Below, piece by piece: positions 16,853 through 25,418 of a stretch of DNA of 64,000 nucleotides (its first letter is position 1; each line of letters begins with the position of its first letter). Source of the stretch: Rhodospirillaceae bacterium (lineage in GTDB: Bacteria; Pseudomonadota; Alphaproteobacteria; Rhodospirillales; Rhodospirillaceae); assembly GCA_028822445.1 (NCBI GenBank), contig JAPKDQ010000004.1:1-64000 (forward strand), given 5' to 3'. Made by a program: the position numbers and the translations under genes. The notes beneath the pieces were generated by a model. It was given only the letters and a program-made list of their open reading frames with translations, searched no databases and had not been told where the DNA came from.

Positions 16853-17641
16853 CTACCTTTGCTCGGACATGGGAATAAACTTCCGGGTGAAGACCCATTG
16901 TTCGTCTGTTGAGGCAGCGGCATCAAACGTATATCGATCAATGGAAAAACCTTTAAGTTCTTCTGGCTCATTGATTCGGTTTTTAATAATATATCTCGAC
17001 ATAACGCCGCGCGCCTTCTTAGCTAAGAAGCTTATGATCTTGGCTTCGCCGCCTTTGATTTCTTTAAACATGGGTTGAATAATGGGGACGTTCAGTGTCT
17101 TGGCTTGAACCGCTGCGAAGTACTCATTAGATGCCAGGTTTATTAGTGTCTTAGTTTTTGATTTTGTTACCATATTTGCTACGGCCTCGTTCAGTTTTAC
17201 ATCCCAAAAATCATAAAGATTGTCACCGCGTTTGGTGTCGACCCTAGACCCCATTTCGAGCCTGTAGGGCTGCATGCCGTCGAGAGGGCGAAGCAATCCA
17301 TAAAGGCCTGAGAGAATGCCAACATGCTTTTGCGCAAAAGCGAAGTCCTCTTTGTCGAGCGATTTGGCATCCAATCCGAGATATACATCGCCAGCAAAGG
17401 CGAGGGCTGCTTGTTTGGTTTTAGACTTGCCCGCAGGACCGAAAGCCTTAAACCGCTCAGCATTAAGGTTTGCCAGGTTCTCGCTTATGCCCATTAGGCG
17501 CTTGAGATCTTGAGGCGTGTACTTTCGCGCACGTCTGATGAGCTCAGTAGTGTCATCTTGGAATAATGGTTTAGTCTTAGAAATGCCGTTGGCGGGGTCG
17601 GAGAAGTCCAATTTCTTAGCGGGGGAGAGGACTGTATACAT
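16853..17641 (-). CDS. yaaA: Peroxide stress protein YaaA (UPF0246/DUF328)
   Basis: 262 residues, full family length. The N-terminus MYTVLSPAKKLDF, the middle GLYGLLRPLDGMQPYRLEMG and LINLASNEYF, and the C-terminal FLAKKARG..YII are diagnostic of YaaA. In E. coli YaaA lowers free intracellular iron and limits DNA damage during peroxide stress, and structural work gives it a DNA-binding fold. It is divergent from the ArsC/Spx-like gene with only about 50 bases between starts, so the two probably share a promoter region. OxyR control is known in E. coli; I see no site I can assign here. Confidence 0.92.
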   Translation of the reverse strand: MYTVLSPAKKLDFSDPANGISKTKPLFQDDTTELIRRARKYTPQDLKRLMGISENLANLNAERFKAFGPAGKSKTKQAALAFAGDVYLGLDAKSLDKEDFAFAQKHVGILSGLYGLLRPLDGMQPYRLEMGSRVDTKRGDNLYDFWDVKLNEAVANMVTKSKTKTLINLASNEYFAAVQAKTLNVPIIQPMFKEIKGGEAKIISFLAKKARGVMSRYIIKNRINEPEELKGFSIDRYTFDAAASTDEQWVFTRKFIPMSEQR

Positions 17642-17693
17642 GGTGTAATCTCAACGGCTAATGGGTTAAAATTAGTTTATACAGGGTTATATC

Positions 17694-18038
17694 ATGATCA
17701 AGGTTATTGGCATCAAGTCTTGCGATACGTGTCGGAAGGCTGTGTCTTGGCTTTCCAAGCAAGAGATCGATCATAAGTTCCACGATCTTAGGATCGATGG
17801 GCTAGAAGTAACTCGTTTGTTCGGCTGGATTTCAGCAGTTGGATGGGAAACGCTTTTAAACCAACGTAGTACCACTTGGCGCGGCCTTTCAGTGGCTGAA
17901 AAGTCTGATATCACAGCGGAAAAAGCTGAGAAGCTCATGTTGGCTTATCCTACGTTGATCAAAAGACCGGTATTTGAGGTTGGAAGAGCTGTTTATGTCG
18001 GGTTTTCTGATACTATTCAAGCTGCTCTTAAGGCCTGA
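17694..18038 (+). CDS. ArsC/Spx/YffB family thioredoxin-fold protein
   Basis: 114 residues with a thioredoxin-like fold and the N-terminal CDTC at residues 10-13 (IKSCDTCRKAV). The family then has WISAVGWETLLNQRSTTWR and a late RPVFEVG, the latter equivalent to the conserved RP[VI] of ArsC-type proteins. Two close cysteines and the short C-terminus fit the YffB/Spx-like branch better than true arsenate reductases, which use a single N-terminal Cys with three downstream arginines. It may act as a glutathione-dependent reductase. No ars genes are nearby. Confidence 0.85.
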   Translation: MIKVIGIKSCDTCRKAVSWLSKQEIDHKFHDLRIDGLEVTRLFGWISAVGWETLLNQRSTTWRGLSVAEKSDITAEKAEKLMLAYPTLIKRPVFEVGRAVYVGFSDTIQAALKA

Positions 18039-18122
18039 AACGCGCCAATACGTTGACATGCTGAGGTGTTTGCCGCACACCATATTCTTAATTTCTCTAC
18101 CTTCGGTGCAAAGGATCGCATC

Positions 18123-18743
18123 ATGGCTGTGCCCGGTTATTTACTTGTTCTCGGCCATTCTCTCGTGCCCGAAAAGATGGCTAAATATTCTGCCGCGTTA
18201 CCGCCAATTTACGAGAAATTTTGTGGGTGCTATCTCGGCATTGGGGGACCGGGTCGGGGTGTCGAGCATCTTGAGGGCCCCTGGTCTGACCATTCGGTTG
18301 TCCTCGGCCGATTCAATGAGCCCGACGACGTTAGTAAATTTTGGTGTTCGCCCGAATATGAGCAGGCCAAAAAACTCCGTATGGGGGGCGGCGAGTTTAA
18401 TGTATTTAAAATTCCAGGGAATGAATACGAATCGCAGGATGGTGAGCCCGCATTTCTGATTTCTATATACCGGATTCTAGATCCAGATGTATTCGCACCG
18501 CTTGCAAAGACTGAGGAAGAACGGCTGAAAAATATAAGTGTCCCATATATCTTGAAGGCTAAGAATGAAGAAACGGAGCGGCTTGAAGGTGATCTGATCG
18601 GTCACGATTTCTCTGTGGCTTCGTTTCCAACGCAGTCTGCGGCGACCAGTTTTTGGAATGATCCCAGGAATAAAGAGCTACGGGAAGCGCGGTCTGAAGC
18701 TGCGATTTATAACAGCTTTTTGGTCCGTGGCGTGCGCAGATAG
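18123..18743 (+). CDS. Tandem DUF1330 domain protein
   Basis: 206 residues from ATG 18123, preceded by AAGGATC; an upstream in-frame ATG at 18066 lacks a ribosome site. Two ferredoxin-like (dimeric alpha-beta barrel) repeats are visible: PGYLLVLGHSLVPEKMAKY..GPGRGVEHLEGPW..HSVVLGRF (about 2-100) and EPAFLISIYRILDPDVFAPL..VASFPTQSAATSFWND (about 105-200). DUF1330 proteins are usually about 100 residues, so this one is an internal duplication. The catalytic role is unknown. It sits 46 bases before the SLC13 gene in the same direction. Confidence 0.8.
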   Translation: MAVPGYLLVLGHSLVPEKMAKYSAALPPIYEKFCGCYLGIGGPGRGVEHLEGPWSDHSVVLGRFNEPDDVSKFWCSPEYEQAKKLRMGGGEFNVFKIPGNEYESQDGEPAFLISIYRILDPDVFAPLAKTEEERLKNISVPYILKAKNEETERLEGDLIGHDFSVASFPTQSAATSFWNDPRNKELREARSEAAIYNSFLVRGVRR

Positions 18744-18789
18744 ATAGGTGATGTTTGGGGCCCCCTGGAATGACCGCACCTAGTGTCCG

Positions 18790-20571
18790 ATGACAGTTGA
18801 TCAAGTATCAGCGTTTGCGATTCTCGCTGGCGTCCTCATTTTTTTTATCGGTGGCTGGCTGCGCTATGATTTTATTGCGTTTGGTGCGCTGTTTGCGGGC
18901 GTCGTAGCGGGCATTGTGCCGTCGGATGGTGCTTTTGCCGGGTTCGGCAACCCTGTGGTTGTGACCGTTGCGCTTGTTCTGATGATCAGTGAGGGGCTCC
19001 GGCAATCTGGTGTTATTGATCTAATTGCGGAGTATGCGGTTCCCGATACGAAGAGCCCAACGCTTCTGATCGCGGTCCTCGCAGGGCTCGCTGCAGCGCT
19101 ATCAGGTTTAATGAATAATGTTGGGGCTCTAGCTCTCTTGATGCCTGTTGCATTGCACGCGGCCAGGCGGTCACAGATTTCTCCTGCTTTATTGCTGATG
19201 CCGCTATCGTTTGGTTCGATCCTTGGCGGTATGACCACGCTCATTGGGACGCCACCAAATATATTGGTATCTAACTTCCGATCTGCCGGCGCGGGTGAGC
19301 CTTTTGGAATGTTTGATTACTCCTGGGTTGGCGTGCCGGTTGCAGCTGCAGGCGTTGCGTTCGTCGCTCTTATCGGATGGCGGCTTATACCCGTTAGTAA
19401 AATTGCGACACCGACTGGTGACCCTGAGTTGGATATCCAACCCTACATGACAGAAGTGCGTCTGACCGATGCGTCTTCGCTTGTAGGAACCTTCATGCTT
19501 CAGGCCATGGATGAGCTAACGGAAAGAGATGTCTCTGTGGCAGGCCTCATTCGTGGTGAGAATCAAATACCCTACCCAGGTATGACGGAGCGGGCGCAGG
19601 TTGACGATATTTTCGTTGTGACCGGAGAAGCAGAAGCTCTAGAGAAGGCTATCGCAGATTTTAAACTTGAGCTCGTTGGCGAAGAAGAAATTGAAGCGGG
19701 CTCTATTAAGTCAGAGCGCATCAGCCTTGTTGAAGTTGTGGTGAGTCCCGGCGCCAGAATCGCGGGTATGACGACCAAAGAGATTGGTTTGCGCAATCGC
19801 TACCGCCTCAACCTTCTTGCCGTATCGCGTCATGGTGAACGCACGCTAACCCGCATGAATCAGCACCGGTTTCGACCCGGCGACGTACTTTTGTTGCAAG
19901 GGGATGCTGATCAAATCGGAGACTCGCTCAGTAGGCTCGGTTGCCTCCCACTTGCGAAGCGTTCTTTGGGTGTTGGCCGTCATCGACGAGCGCTCTTTGC
20001 GAGCACCGTGTTTGGTATTTCCATCGTAGCAGCAGCGCTCAAAATGGTTCCTATTACTATTGCATTTGGTTTGGCGATTGCAGTTATGGTCCTTGGTCGG
20101 ATTGTTTCTCCAAGTCGGGCCTATAGCAGCATCGAATGGCCTGTGCTTGTTTTGCTCGGATGTATGATTCCCATCGGAGAGGCGTTGGATAGAACAGGTG
20201 CTGCCGCTCTCATTGCGCAAGGTATCGTTGCGCTGACATCCCAGTTTCCAATCGTAGTAGCTTTAATCTTGGTGATGGTTGTGACGATGACACTATCAGA
20301 CATTATGAATAACGCTGCGACGGCGGTCGTAATGGCCCCGATTTCGGTGCAAATCGCTGACCAGTTGAATTCAAACCCTGATGCGTTTTTAATGGCTGTC
20401 GCAATCGGCGCATCTTGTGCGTTCCTCACGCCCATCGGACACCAAAACAACACGCTTATAATGGGGCCTGGCGGATACCGGTTTGGTGATTACTGGCGAA
20501 TGGGGCTTCCTCTGGAAATCCTTGTGGTAGCGACCTCCATTCCATTCCTTTTATTCGCTTGGCCTCTGTAA
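18790..20571 (+). CDS. SLC13-family permease with two RCK_C (TrkA-C) domains
   Basis: 593 residues. N-terminal and C-terminal blocks of membrane helices (about 5-200 and 400-593) surround a cytoplasmic insert with two TrkA-C domains (about 215-300 and 310-395; the second has SPGARIAGMT and RPGDVLLLQGDADQ). The ion-transporter signatures GMTTLIGTPPNILVS and SDIMNNAATAVVMAPIS are both present. This type is annotated as SLC13/DASS or sodium:sulfate-like symporters; sulfate, dicarboxylates or other anions are possible. Its stop shares a base with the bioM ATG, so it is part of the biotin-transport operon. Confidence 0.88.
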   Translation: MTVDQVSAFAILAGVLIFFIGGWLRYDFIAFGALFAGVVAGIVPSDGAFAGFGNPVVVTVALVLMISEGLRQSGVIDLIAEYAVPDTKSPTLLIAVLAGLAAALSGLMNNVGALALLMPVALHAARRSQISPALLLMPLSFGSILGGMTTLIGTPPNILVSNFRSAGAGEPFGMFDYSWVGVPVAAAGVAFVALIGWRLIPVSKIATPTGDPELDIQPYMTEVRLTDASSLVGTFMLQAMDELTERDVSVAGLIRGENQIPYPGMTERAQVDDIFVVTGEAEALEKAIADFKLELVGEEEIEAGSIKSERISLVEVVVSPGARIAGMTTKEIGLRNRYRLNLLAVSRHGERTLTRMNQHRFRPGDVLLLQGDADQIGDSLSRLGCLPLAKRSLGVGRHRRALFASTVFGISIVAAALKMVPITIAFGLAIAVMVLGRIVSPSRAYSSIEWPVLVLLGCMIPIGEALDRTGAAALIAQGIVALTSQFPIVVALILVMVVTMTLSDIMNNAATAVVMAPISVQIADQLNSNPDAFLMAVAIGASCAFLTPIGHQNNTLIMGPGGYRFGDYWRMGLPLEILVVATSIPFLLFAWPL

Positions 20572-21245
20572 TGATTAGTATAGATCACGTCACTGTTCGG
20601 CTTCAGAGCCGGGTCGTTCTTGATGACTTAGCGCTGTCCCTCACGGAGCATCGTATCGGAGTGATCGGCGACAATGGCTCGGGCAAGAGCACCTTCGCTA
20701 AACTCTTAAACGGTCTTCTCTTACCCGATCATGGAACCGTTACTGTTGACGGATTTGATACGCGGTCAGATGGTAAAAAGGTGCGATCGCGAGTTGGGTT
20801 TCTATTTCAGAATCCGGATAATCAGATTGTGATGCCGACTGTCGCTGAAGATCTAGCCCTCGGGCTCAAGCCGCTCCGCTTAGATGGTGACGTGTTAAGG
20901 CAACGCATTTCCGACACATTAGAGCGGTTTTCTTTGTCTCACTTGGCTGATCGCTCTGCTCACCTATTATCCGGCGGCGAAAAGCAGCTTGTCGCTCTTG
21001 CTGGTGTGATGATTGCAGAACCGGATATTCTTGTATGCGACGAACCAACGACCCTGCTTGATCGCCGTAATGCAGAGTTAGTGATGAAAACTATCGCAGA
21101 CCTGCCTTGCACGGTTATTGTTGTGACCCACCATGTTGAGCATCTTGATAGCTTCGACCGTGTGCTTGTCCTCGATAAGGGGCGCATTTCGCACGATGGC
21201 GCGCCAGACTGCGCTATTCCATTGTATCTAGGGCCCTTGTCATGA
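20571..21245 (+). CDS. bioM: Biotin ECF-type transporter ATPase BioM
   Basis: 224 residues from ATG 20571, which overlaps the SLC13 stop by one base; an upstream in-frame start lies inside that gene. Walker A is GDNGSGKST (about 33-41), the signature is LLSGGEKQL, and Walker B is ILVCDEPTTLLD with H-loop VVTHHVEH. This is the single ATPase of the tripartite BioMNY biotin importer, supplying ATP hydrolysis for the T and S components. Its stop overlaps bioN by 4 bases (ATGA). The identity rests on the following BioN and BioY. Confidence 0.92.
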   Translation: MISIDHVTVRLQSRVVLDDLALSLTEHRIGVIGDNGSGKSTFAKLLNGLLLPDHGTVTVDGFDTRSDGKKVRSRVGFLFQNPDNQIVMPTVAEDLALGLKPLRLDGDVLRQRISDTLERFSLSHLADRSAHLLSGGEKQLVALAGVMIAEPDILVCDEPTTLLDRRNAELVMKTIADLPCTVIVVTHHVEHLDSFDRVLVLDKGRISHDGAPDCAIPLYLGPLS

Positions 21246-21859
21246 TTGCCGGGCTTTATCTCCCAGGTGATGGCTGGATCCATGGGTTGAGTGCCCCGGT
21301 TAAGCTGGGGTTTATGTTTTTTACAGGCCTAACTATTGTTGTAATTAGTCATGTCTCTGTAATGGTCCTTCTTACTATTAGTGTTGGCTTTATATTTTCA
21401 GTTGTGGCGGGGTTGGGCTTTAAGCGGTTGTGGCTTTCAACGCGTCCATTATTGATCTGGGTCCTTGCAATCTTATTGGCTCAACTCTGGCTTGTAAGCG
21501 CTGAAGCCGCAGTTCTGATTTCGTTGAGGCTCGTGACCCTAGTTTGGGTTGCTACCTTAGTCACATATACGACCCGCCTGTCAGAGATGAGTGATGTTCT
21601 TGCGGCGATGTGCTCGGTGTTACGCCCTCTTGGGGTTAACCCTGAGCGAATTGCTTTTCTTATTGCGCTGACAATCCGTCTCATCCCTTCGGTTTTCGAT
21701 ATCGTTCGAGACGTTCGAGACGTGCAAAAAGCGCGGGGGCTTGAGCGCGCCTACATTGCGATGTTTGTTCCGGCCCTGACGAGATTGCTACGTGAATCGG
21801 ATGCTCTTTCAGACGCTCTGACGGCGCGTGGATTTGAACGCTGGGGAGATAAGCGGTGA
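21242..21859 (+). CDS. bioN: Biotin ECF transporter transmembrane subunit BioN
   Basis: 205 residues of CbiQ/BioN type: 4-5 membrane helices, then the coupling-helix region with ERIAFLIALTIRLIPSVFD and the two Ala-Arg-Gly motifs VQKARGL and DALTARGFERW near the C-terminus, which contact the ATPase. It is the energy-coupling membrane component between BioM and the substrate-binding BioY. It overlaps its neighbours on both sides by 4 bases, so translation is coupled across the module. Confidence 0.92.
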   Translation: MIAGLYLPGDGWIHGLSAPVKLGFMFFTGLTIVVISHVSVMVLLTISVGFIFSVVAGLGFKRLWLSTRPLLIWVLAILLAQLWLVSAEAAVLISLRLVTLVWVATLVTYTTRLSEMSDVLAAMCSVLRPLGVNPERIAFLIALTIRLIPSVFDIVRDVRDVQKARGLERAYIAMFVPALTRLLRESDALSDALTARGFERWGDKR

Positions 21860-22401
21860 GCGCCAAGGATACAGTTCTTGTGGCGATGTTTGCGGCGCTT
21901 ACTGCTGCGCTTGGTCTGCTACCGCCGATTCCGGTGCCTTTTGTCCCTGTACCGGTAACAGGTCAAACGCTTGGCATCATGCTTTCTGGATGTGTGATTG
22001 GCGCCCGTAGGGCAGCTTTCGCAATGTTACTGCTCCTTGTCCTTTTGGCACTCGGCCTGCCTTTATTGTCCGGTGGGAGGGGCGGCCTTGGAGTGTTTGT
22101 TGGTCCTAGTGCAGGCTATCTGATCGCCTGGCCATTAGCCGCGTATTGTATTGGCGCCTTCGTATCGCGTTTTGGTGCTTCAATCGGTGTTCTTTTCCTT
22201 GCGAATTGCGTAGGCGGGATCGGTCTTGTCTATGTGGTTGGAGTTCCCATTATGGCATTAGTTCTTGATCTTTCCGTTGGAAATGCAGCTCTCGCTGGAT
22301 CTGTTTTTCTTCCGGGCGATCTCATTAAAGCGGGCGTGGCATCAGCTGTTGCGGCGGCTGTGCTTCGGGCCTATCCCACGCAGAAAAATACCCAAGCATG
22401 A
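21856..22401 (+). CDS. bioY: Biotin-specific S component BioY
   Basis: 181 residues starting at GTG 21856, overlapping the bioN stop. Six hydrophobic helices and the BioY signatures are present: PPIPVPFVPVPVTGQTLGIML near the N-terminus, LLSGGRGGLGVFVGPSAGYLI in the middle, and FLPGDLIKAGVASAVAAAV near the end. The last pair corresponds to the conserved biotin-binding and packing motifs. BioY binds biotin with high affinity and works with BioM and BioN. It overlaps the following acyl-CoA ligase-like gene by 4 bases. Confidence 0.94.
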   Translation: MSAKDTVLVAMFAALTAALGLLPPIPVPFVPVPVTGQTLGIMLSGCVIGARRAAFAMLLLLVLLALGLPLLSGGRGGLGVFVGPSAGYLIAWPLAAYCIGAFVSRFGASIGVLFLANCVGGIGLVYVVGVPIMALVLDLSVGNAALAGSVFLPGDLIKAGVASAVAAAVLRAYPTQKNTQA

Positions 22402-23888
22402 ACCTCAATGATTCCGCACTTGTTCACGGCGGCCTTCTAGCTGCTGCCAACAGACTCCCGAATAAGACCGCGCTTGTTTGCGATCAGCAAAGCTATACGT
22501 ATTCAGATATAGTCTCACGCGCGCATAGTTTTGCGGTTCAAGTTGATCAACACCTTGCCCGGCGCGTTGCCCTATGCTTGCCGAACAGCCCGGTCGTCGT
22601 CGATGTGTTTTTCGGAACTCTCATGGCAGGCGGTTGCCTTTTTTTGTTTGATCCGGGATGGCCGCCTGTCTTACTCCGAACCTTGCTCTCAGAGCATGCG
22701 CCAGACATTCTTGTTGCGCCTGAAGACGTGCTTTCTAATCAAGAATGTGCTCTGGAAACAACGCTCGGACTCAGTGGCGCAGAGATGGGGACGGCTTTAG
22801 ATTGTTCAAGAGGCAGCATTGCGCTTCGTTCGCAGTTATCGCCCGATATGTCATTTCTGGTCGGCTTTACATCTGGATCTAGCGGACCGCCAAAGGGTTT
22901 CGTTCGCTCACATGTTACGTGGACCGAAAGCTTCAAACACAGCGCAATTGAGTTTGAGTTGACCCAGGCGGATTGTGTTCTCGCGCCCGGGCCTTTAAGC
23001 CACGGGCTGTCTTTGTACGCCGTGATTGAGGCGTTATGCACTGGGGCAACGGCCGTTATTCAGTCGCAGTTCGATACTTCCAATGTGTTGAGCGCAATCT
23101 ATACACGGCAGGCCAGCGTTCTTGTGGTCGTGCCGACAATGCTCGACGCCATAGTTGAGCGCGCAATTGAACAGTCATTTTCCAGCGTAACAAGGCTGGT
23201 AACTGCCGGCGCAAAGTTGTCTCCGTCCCTTAGGCACCGTGCTGGCCGTATTTTTCCGAATGCGGAGATTATCGAATACTACGGCGCGTCTGAGCTTAGT
23301 TTTATCTCGGTTGCAAAAGGATCAGAAGACTGTCCCCCAAGTTCGGTTGGTCGACCCTTTTCGGGCGTGGAGATCGAGGTGCGTGACGAGCGCAGGCAAA
23401 CGGTTGATGTCGGTGACGTCGGCACCATTTGGGTTAAAAGTGATATGCTGTGTTCCGGCTATGTTGGCCGCACTGATGGAAGCGGTATGCGCATAGACGG
23501 CGCCTGGGCGACTGTTGGAGATTTCGGTCACGAGGATGCTGAAGGGTACCTTTATTTAGATGGCCGCGAAGGGTCGGCTATCACATCAGCCGGTTACACC
23601 GTCTATCCATCTGCTATCGAATCCGTCTTGTTTAGTTACCCGGGCGTTGCGGATGTTGCCGTGATGGGGGTGCCCCATCCTAGATGGGGGGAGATTATTG
23701 CAGCAGCAGTTGTTCCAGCTGTGGGCGCTTTAATCTCAGAAGCTGAATTGTCCGAGCATTGTCAAAGCGTGCTCGAGCCCTATGCCTGTCCAAGGCTCTG
23801 GACAATCACAGATCATTTGAAACGAACGCAAAGTGGGAAGATTGATAGGGTGGCGCTTCGCGCGCAGTTCTCGTCGGGCTCAATCTAA
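22398..23888 (+). CDS. AMP-dependent acyl-CoA synthetase/ligase linked to biotin uptake
   Basis: 496 residues of the adenylate-forming superfamily. Visible motifs: phosphate loop FTSGSSGPPKG (about 158-168), EYYGASELSF (A5), GYLYLDGREGSAI (A7/A8) and the C-terminal catalytic Lys in RTQSGKIDR. It is fused to the bioMNY operon through a 4-base overlap with bioY. A comparable link is known in Bacillus subtilis, where a bioY paralogue (yhfU) lies with an acyl-CoA ligase-like gene (yhfT) in a biotin-controlled operon. A role activating a pimelate-like or fatty acid is plausible, but the substrate is not defined by the sequence. Confidence 0.87.
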   Translation: MNLNDSALVHGGLLAAANRLPNKTALVCDQQSYTYSDIVSRAHSFAVQVDQHLARRVALCLPNSPVVVDVFFGTLMAGGCLFLFDPGWPPVLLRTLLSEHAPDILVAPEDVLSNQECALETTLGLSGAEMGTALDCSRGSIALRSQLSPDMSFLVGFTSGSSGPPKGFVRSHVTWTESFKHSAIEFELTQADCVLAPGPLSHGLSLYAVIEALCTGATAVIQSQFDTSNVLSAIYTRQASVLVVVPTMLDAIVERAIEQSFSSVTRLVTAGAKLSPSLRHRAGRIFPNAEIIEYYGASELSFISVAKGSEDCPPSSVGRPFSGVEIEVRDERRQTVDVGDVGTIWVKSDMLCSGYVGRTDGSGMRIDGAWATVGDFGHEDAEGYLYLDGREGSAITSAGYTVYPSAIESVLFSYPGVADVAVMGVPHPRWGEIIAAAVVPAVGALISEAELSEHCQSVLEPYACPRLWTITDHLKRTQSGKIDRVALRAQFSSGSI

Positions 23889-24117
23889 TATTTTACCCGA
23901 AAACTGATTTGGGGGTGGGCTGTATTTATTACAGCGGTCATTCCGCATGGAGCGGCGTAATGAGCTCGAATTGAACCGGTATTCCATTTTGTGACCTCTT
24001 CGACCGAAGTCTGCCTTTGGTGTGCGTTAATTCTATAGCTTAAGTATGCGCGAAATCACCACCCCAGCTGAACTAGAACTTTCGTGCCGAGAAGCTCTAT
24101 TAAACATTGTATTAGGC

Positions 24118-24582
24118 TTAACTCTCCATGAAGCCCGGATCTACGTTGGCGACATAGGTTGCTTTTAGATAGGGAAATGCACCGAGCGGGGATTCAACAT
24201 AATGGCAGAACCGCCATCCGGCATGGGTCCGCTTCACGATCGCAGAGACGCGGACGTTCAGCCCGAGCGGGGCATCTTCCATACCCTTGATGAGACCGTC
24301 CCAATGCATAATGAAATTCATGACCACGTGGGTATCACTGATCGTCTTGCACTTGAGGTTCCAAGTCCGAATGGAAAATTTAAGCAGAAGGCGCTCTGAT
24401 GCCTTCCAATAGGGTTCTATGACATCCCAGCCATACATGGGGTCTGCGACTTCTTCAGCGATATAGAACGGGTTTTGTTCGTCTGGATCCCACAACGCTC
24501 TTAGCTCTGTTGGCTTTATTCGGGTCCAACGGTCTCTGAAGCTAGCGAGAAGGTCTTCTAGTTCGGTTTCTAGGTTGCTCAT
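24118..24582 (-). CDS. SnoaL/NTF2-like protein
   Basis: About 154 residues from ATG 24582 (MSNLETELEDLLA), with GGAG about 6 bases upstream; a further in-frame ATG at 24621 has no such site. The sequence has the cone-shaped alpha+beta layout of NTF2-like proteins: an N-terminal helix, a segment with FYIAEEVADPMYGWDVIEPY, then antiparallel strands ending GWRFCHYVESPLGAFPY. Family members include ketosteroid isomerases, SnoaL cyclases and many stress or ligand-binding proteins. The catalytic residues cannot be assigned. It stands alone, between the ligase and a two-component pair. Confidence 0.65.
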   Translation of the reverse strand: MSNLETELEDLLASFRDRWTRIKPTELRALWDPDEQNPFYIAEEVADPMYGWDVIEPYWKASERLLLKFSIRTWNLKCKTISDTHVVMNFIMHWDGLIKGMEDAPLGLNVRVSAIVKRTHAGWRFCHYVESPLGAFPYLKATYVANVDPGFMES

Positions 24583-24737
24583 AAGATCTCCACGTGCATT
24601 TGATTTGATGTTTGTTATCAAACCCTCAACATGAACACTATATAATTTGCGGTGAGTGGGCAGTGTGGTCTTATAGAGACACTATTTCTTGAGACTAAGC
24701 CACTGTGTGGGCGTATGAACGCAGGAAAGCGATAGAT

Positions 24738-25415
24738 ATGAGAATTTTGGTCGTGGAAGACGATCTTAAGACGGCGAGCTTTGTGACCAAAGGGTTACGT
24801 GAAGCGGGCTATGTGGTAGATCACGCTGAAGATGGCACCCAGGCACTCGAACGTGCCTTGTCAGAGGCCTATGACGTGTTGGTTATTGATCGCATGTTGC
24901 CTGGGCTTAACGGAATTAAGGTGGTCGAAACAATCCGCAGTGAAGGCGTTGATTCGCCGGTCTTGTTTCTCAGCGCGCTCGGCGACGTCGAGGATCGGGT
25001 TCAAGGGCTTAAAGCGGGCGGAGATGATTACCTGGTCAAGCCGTTTGCTCTATCAGAACTTCTTGCGAGGCTTGAGGCGCTAATGCGGCGTGGCCGTGGG
25101 CAGGGCGAAGTGACCCAGCTTTCCGTTGGGGACCTGGAGATGGATATTTTGGCCCGCAAAGTAATCCGACAGGGGCAGCGCGTTTATTTGCACCCGCGCG
25201 AATTTAAACTCTTAGAATACCTGATGCGGCATGCTGGACAAGTTGTCACCAGAACTATGCTGTTAGAGAATGTCTGGGAGTATCACTTTGACCCACAGAC
25301 AAATGTCATCGACGTGCATATTAGCCGTCTGCGTCAAAAAGTAGACAAGCCGTTTGATAAAACAATTTTGCACACTGTCCGTGGCGCTGGCTATAAACTC
25401 GAGCTTTCTTCCTAG
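24738..25415 (+). CDS. OmpR-family response regulator
   Basis: 225 residues from ATG 24738 (MRILVVEDD); the frame is open upstream but the receiver domain starts here. The receiver has the acidic pair E7-D8-D9, phosphoacceptor D51 in VLVIDRMLPG, and Lys in LVKPFALSEL. The C-terminal winged-helix DNA-binding domain (about 130-225) has RQGQRVYLHPREFKLLEYL and VDVHISRLRQKV..TVRGAGYKL. The layout resembles CusR/CzcR-type regulators, which respond to metals or envelope signals. Its stop is 3 bases from the kinase GTG, so the two are co-translated. Confidence 0.93.
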   Translation: MRILVVEDDLKTASFVTKGLREAGYVVDHAEDGTQALERALSEAYDVLVIDRMLPGLNGIKVVETIRSEGVDSPVLFLSALGDVEDRVQGLKAGGDDYLVKPFALSELLARLEALMRRGRGQGEVTQLSVGDLEMDILARKVIRQGQRVYLHPREFKLLEYLMRHAGQVVTRTMLLENVWEYHFDPQTNVIDVHISRLRQKVDKPFDKTILHTVRGAGYKLELSS

Positions 25416-25418
25416 GCC

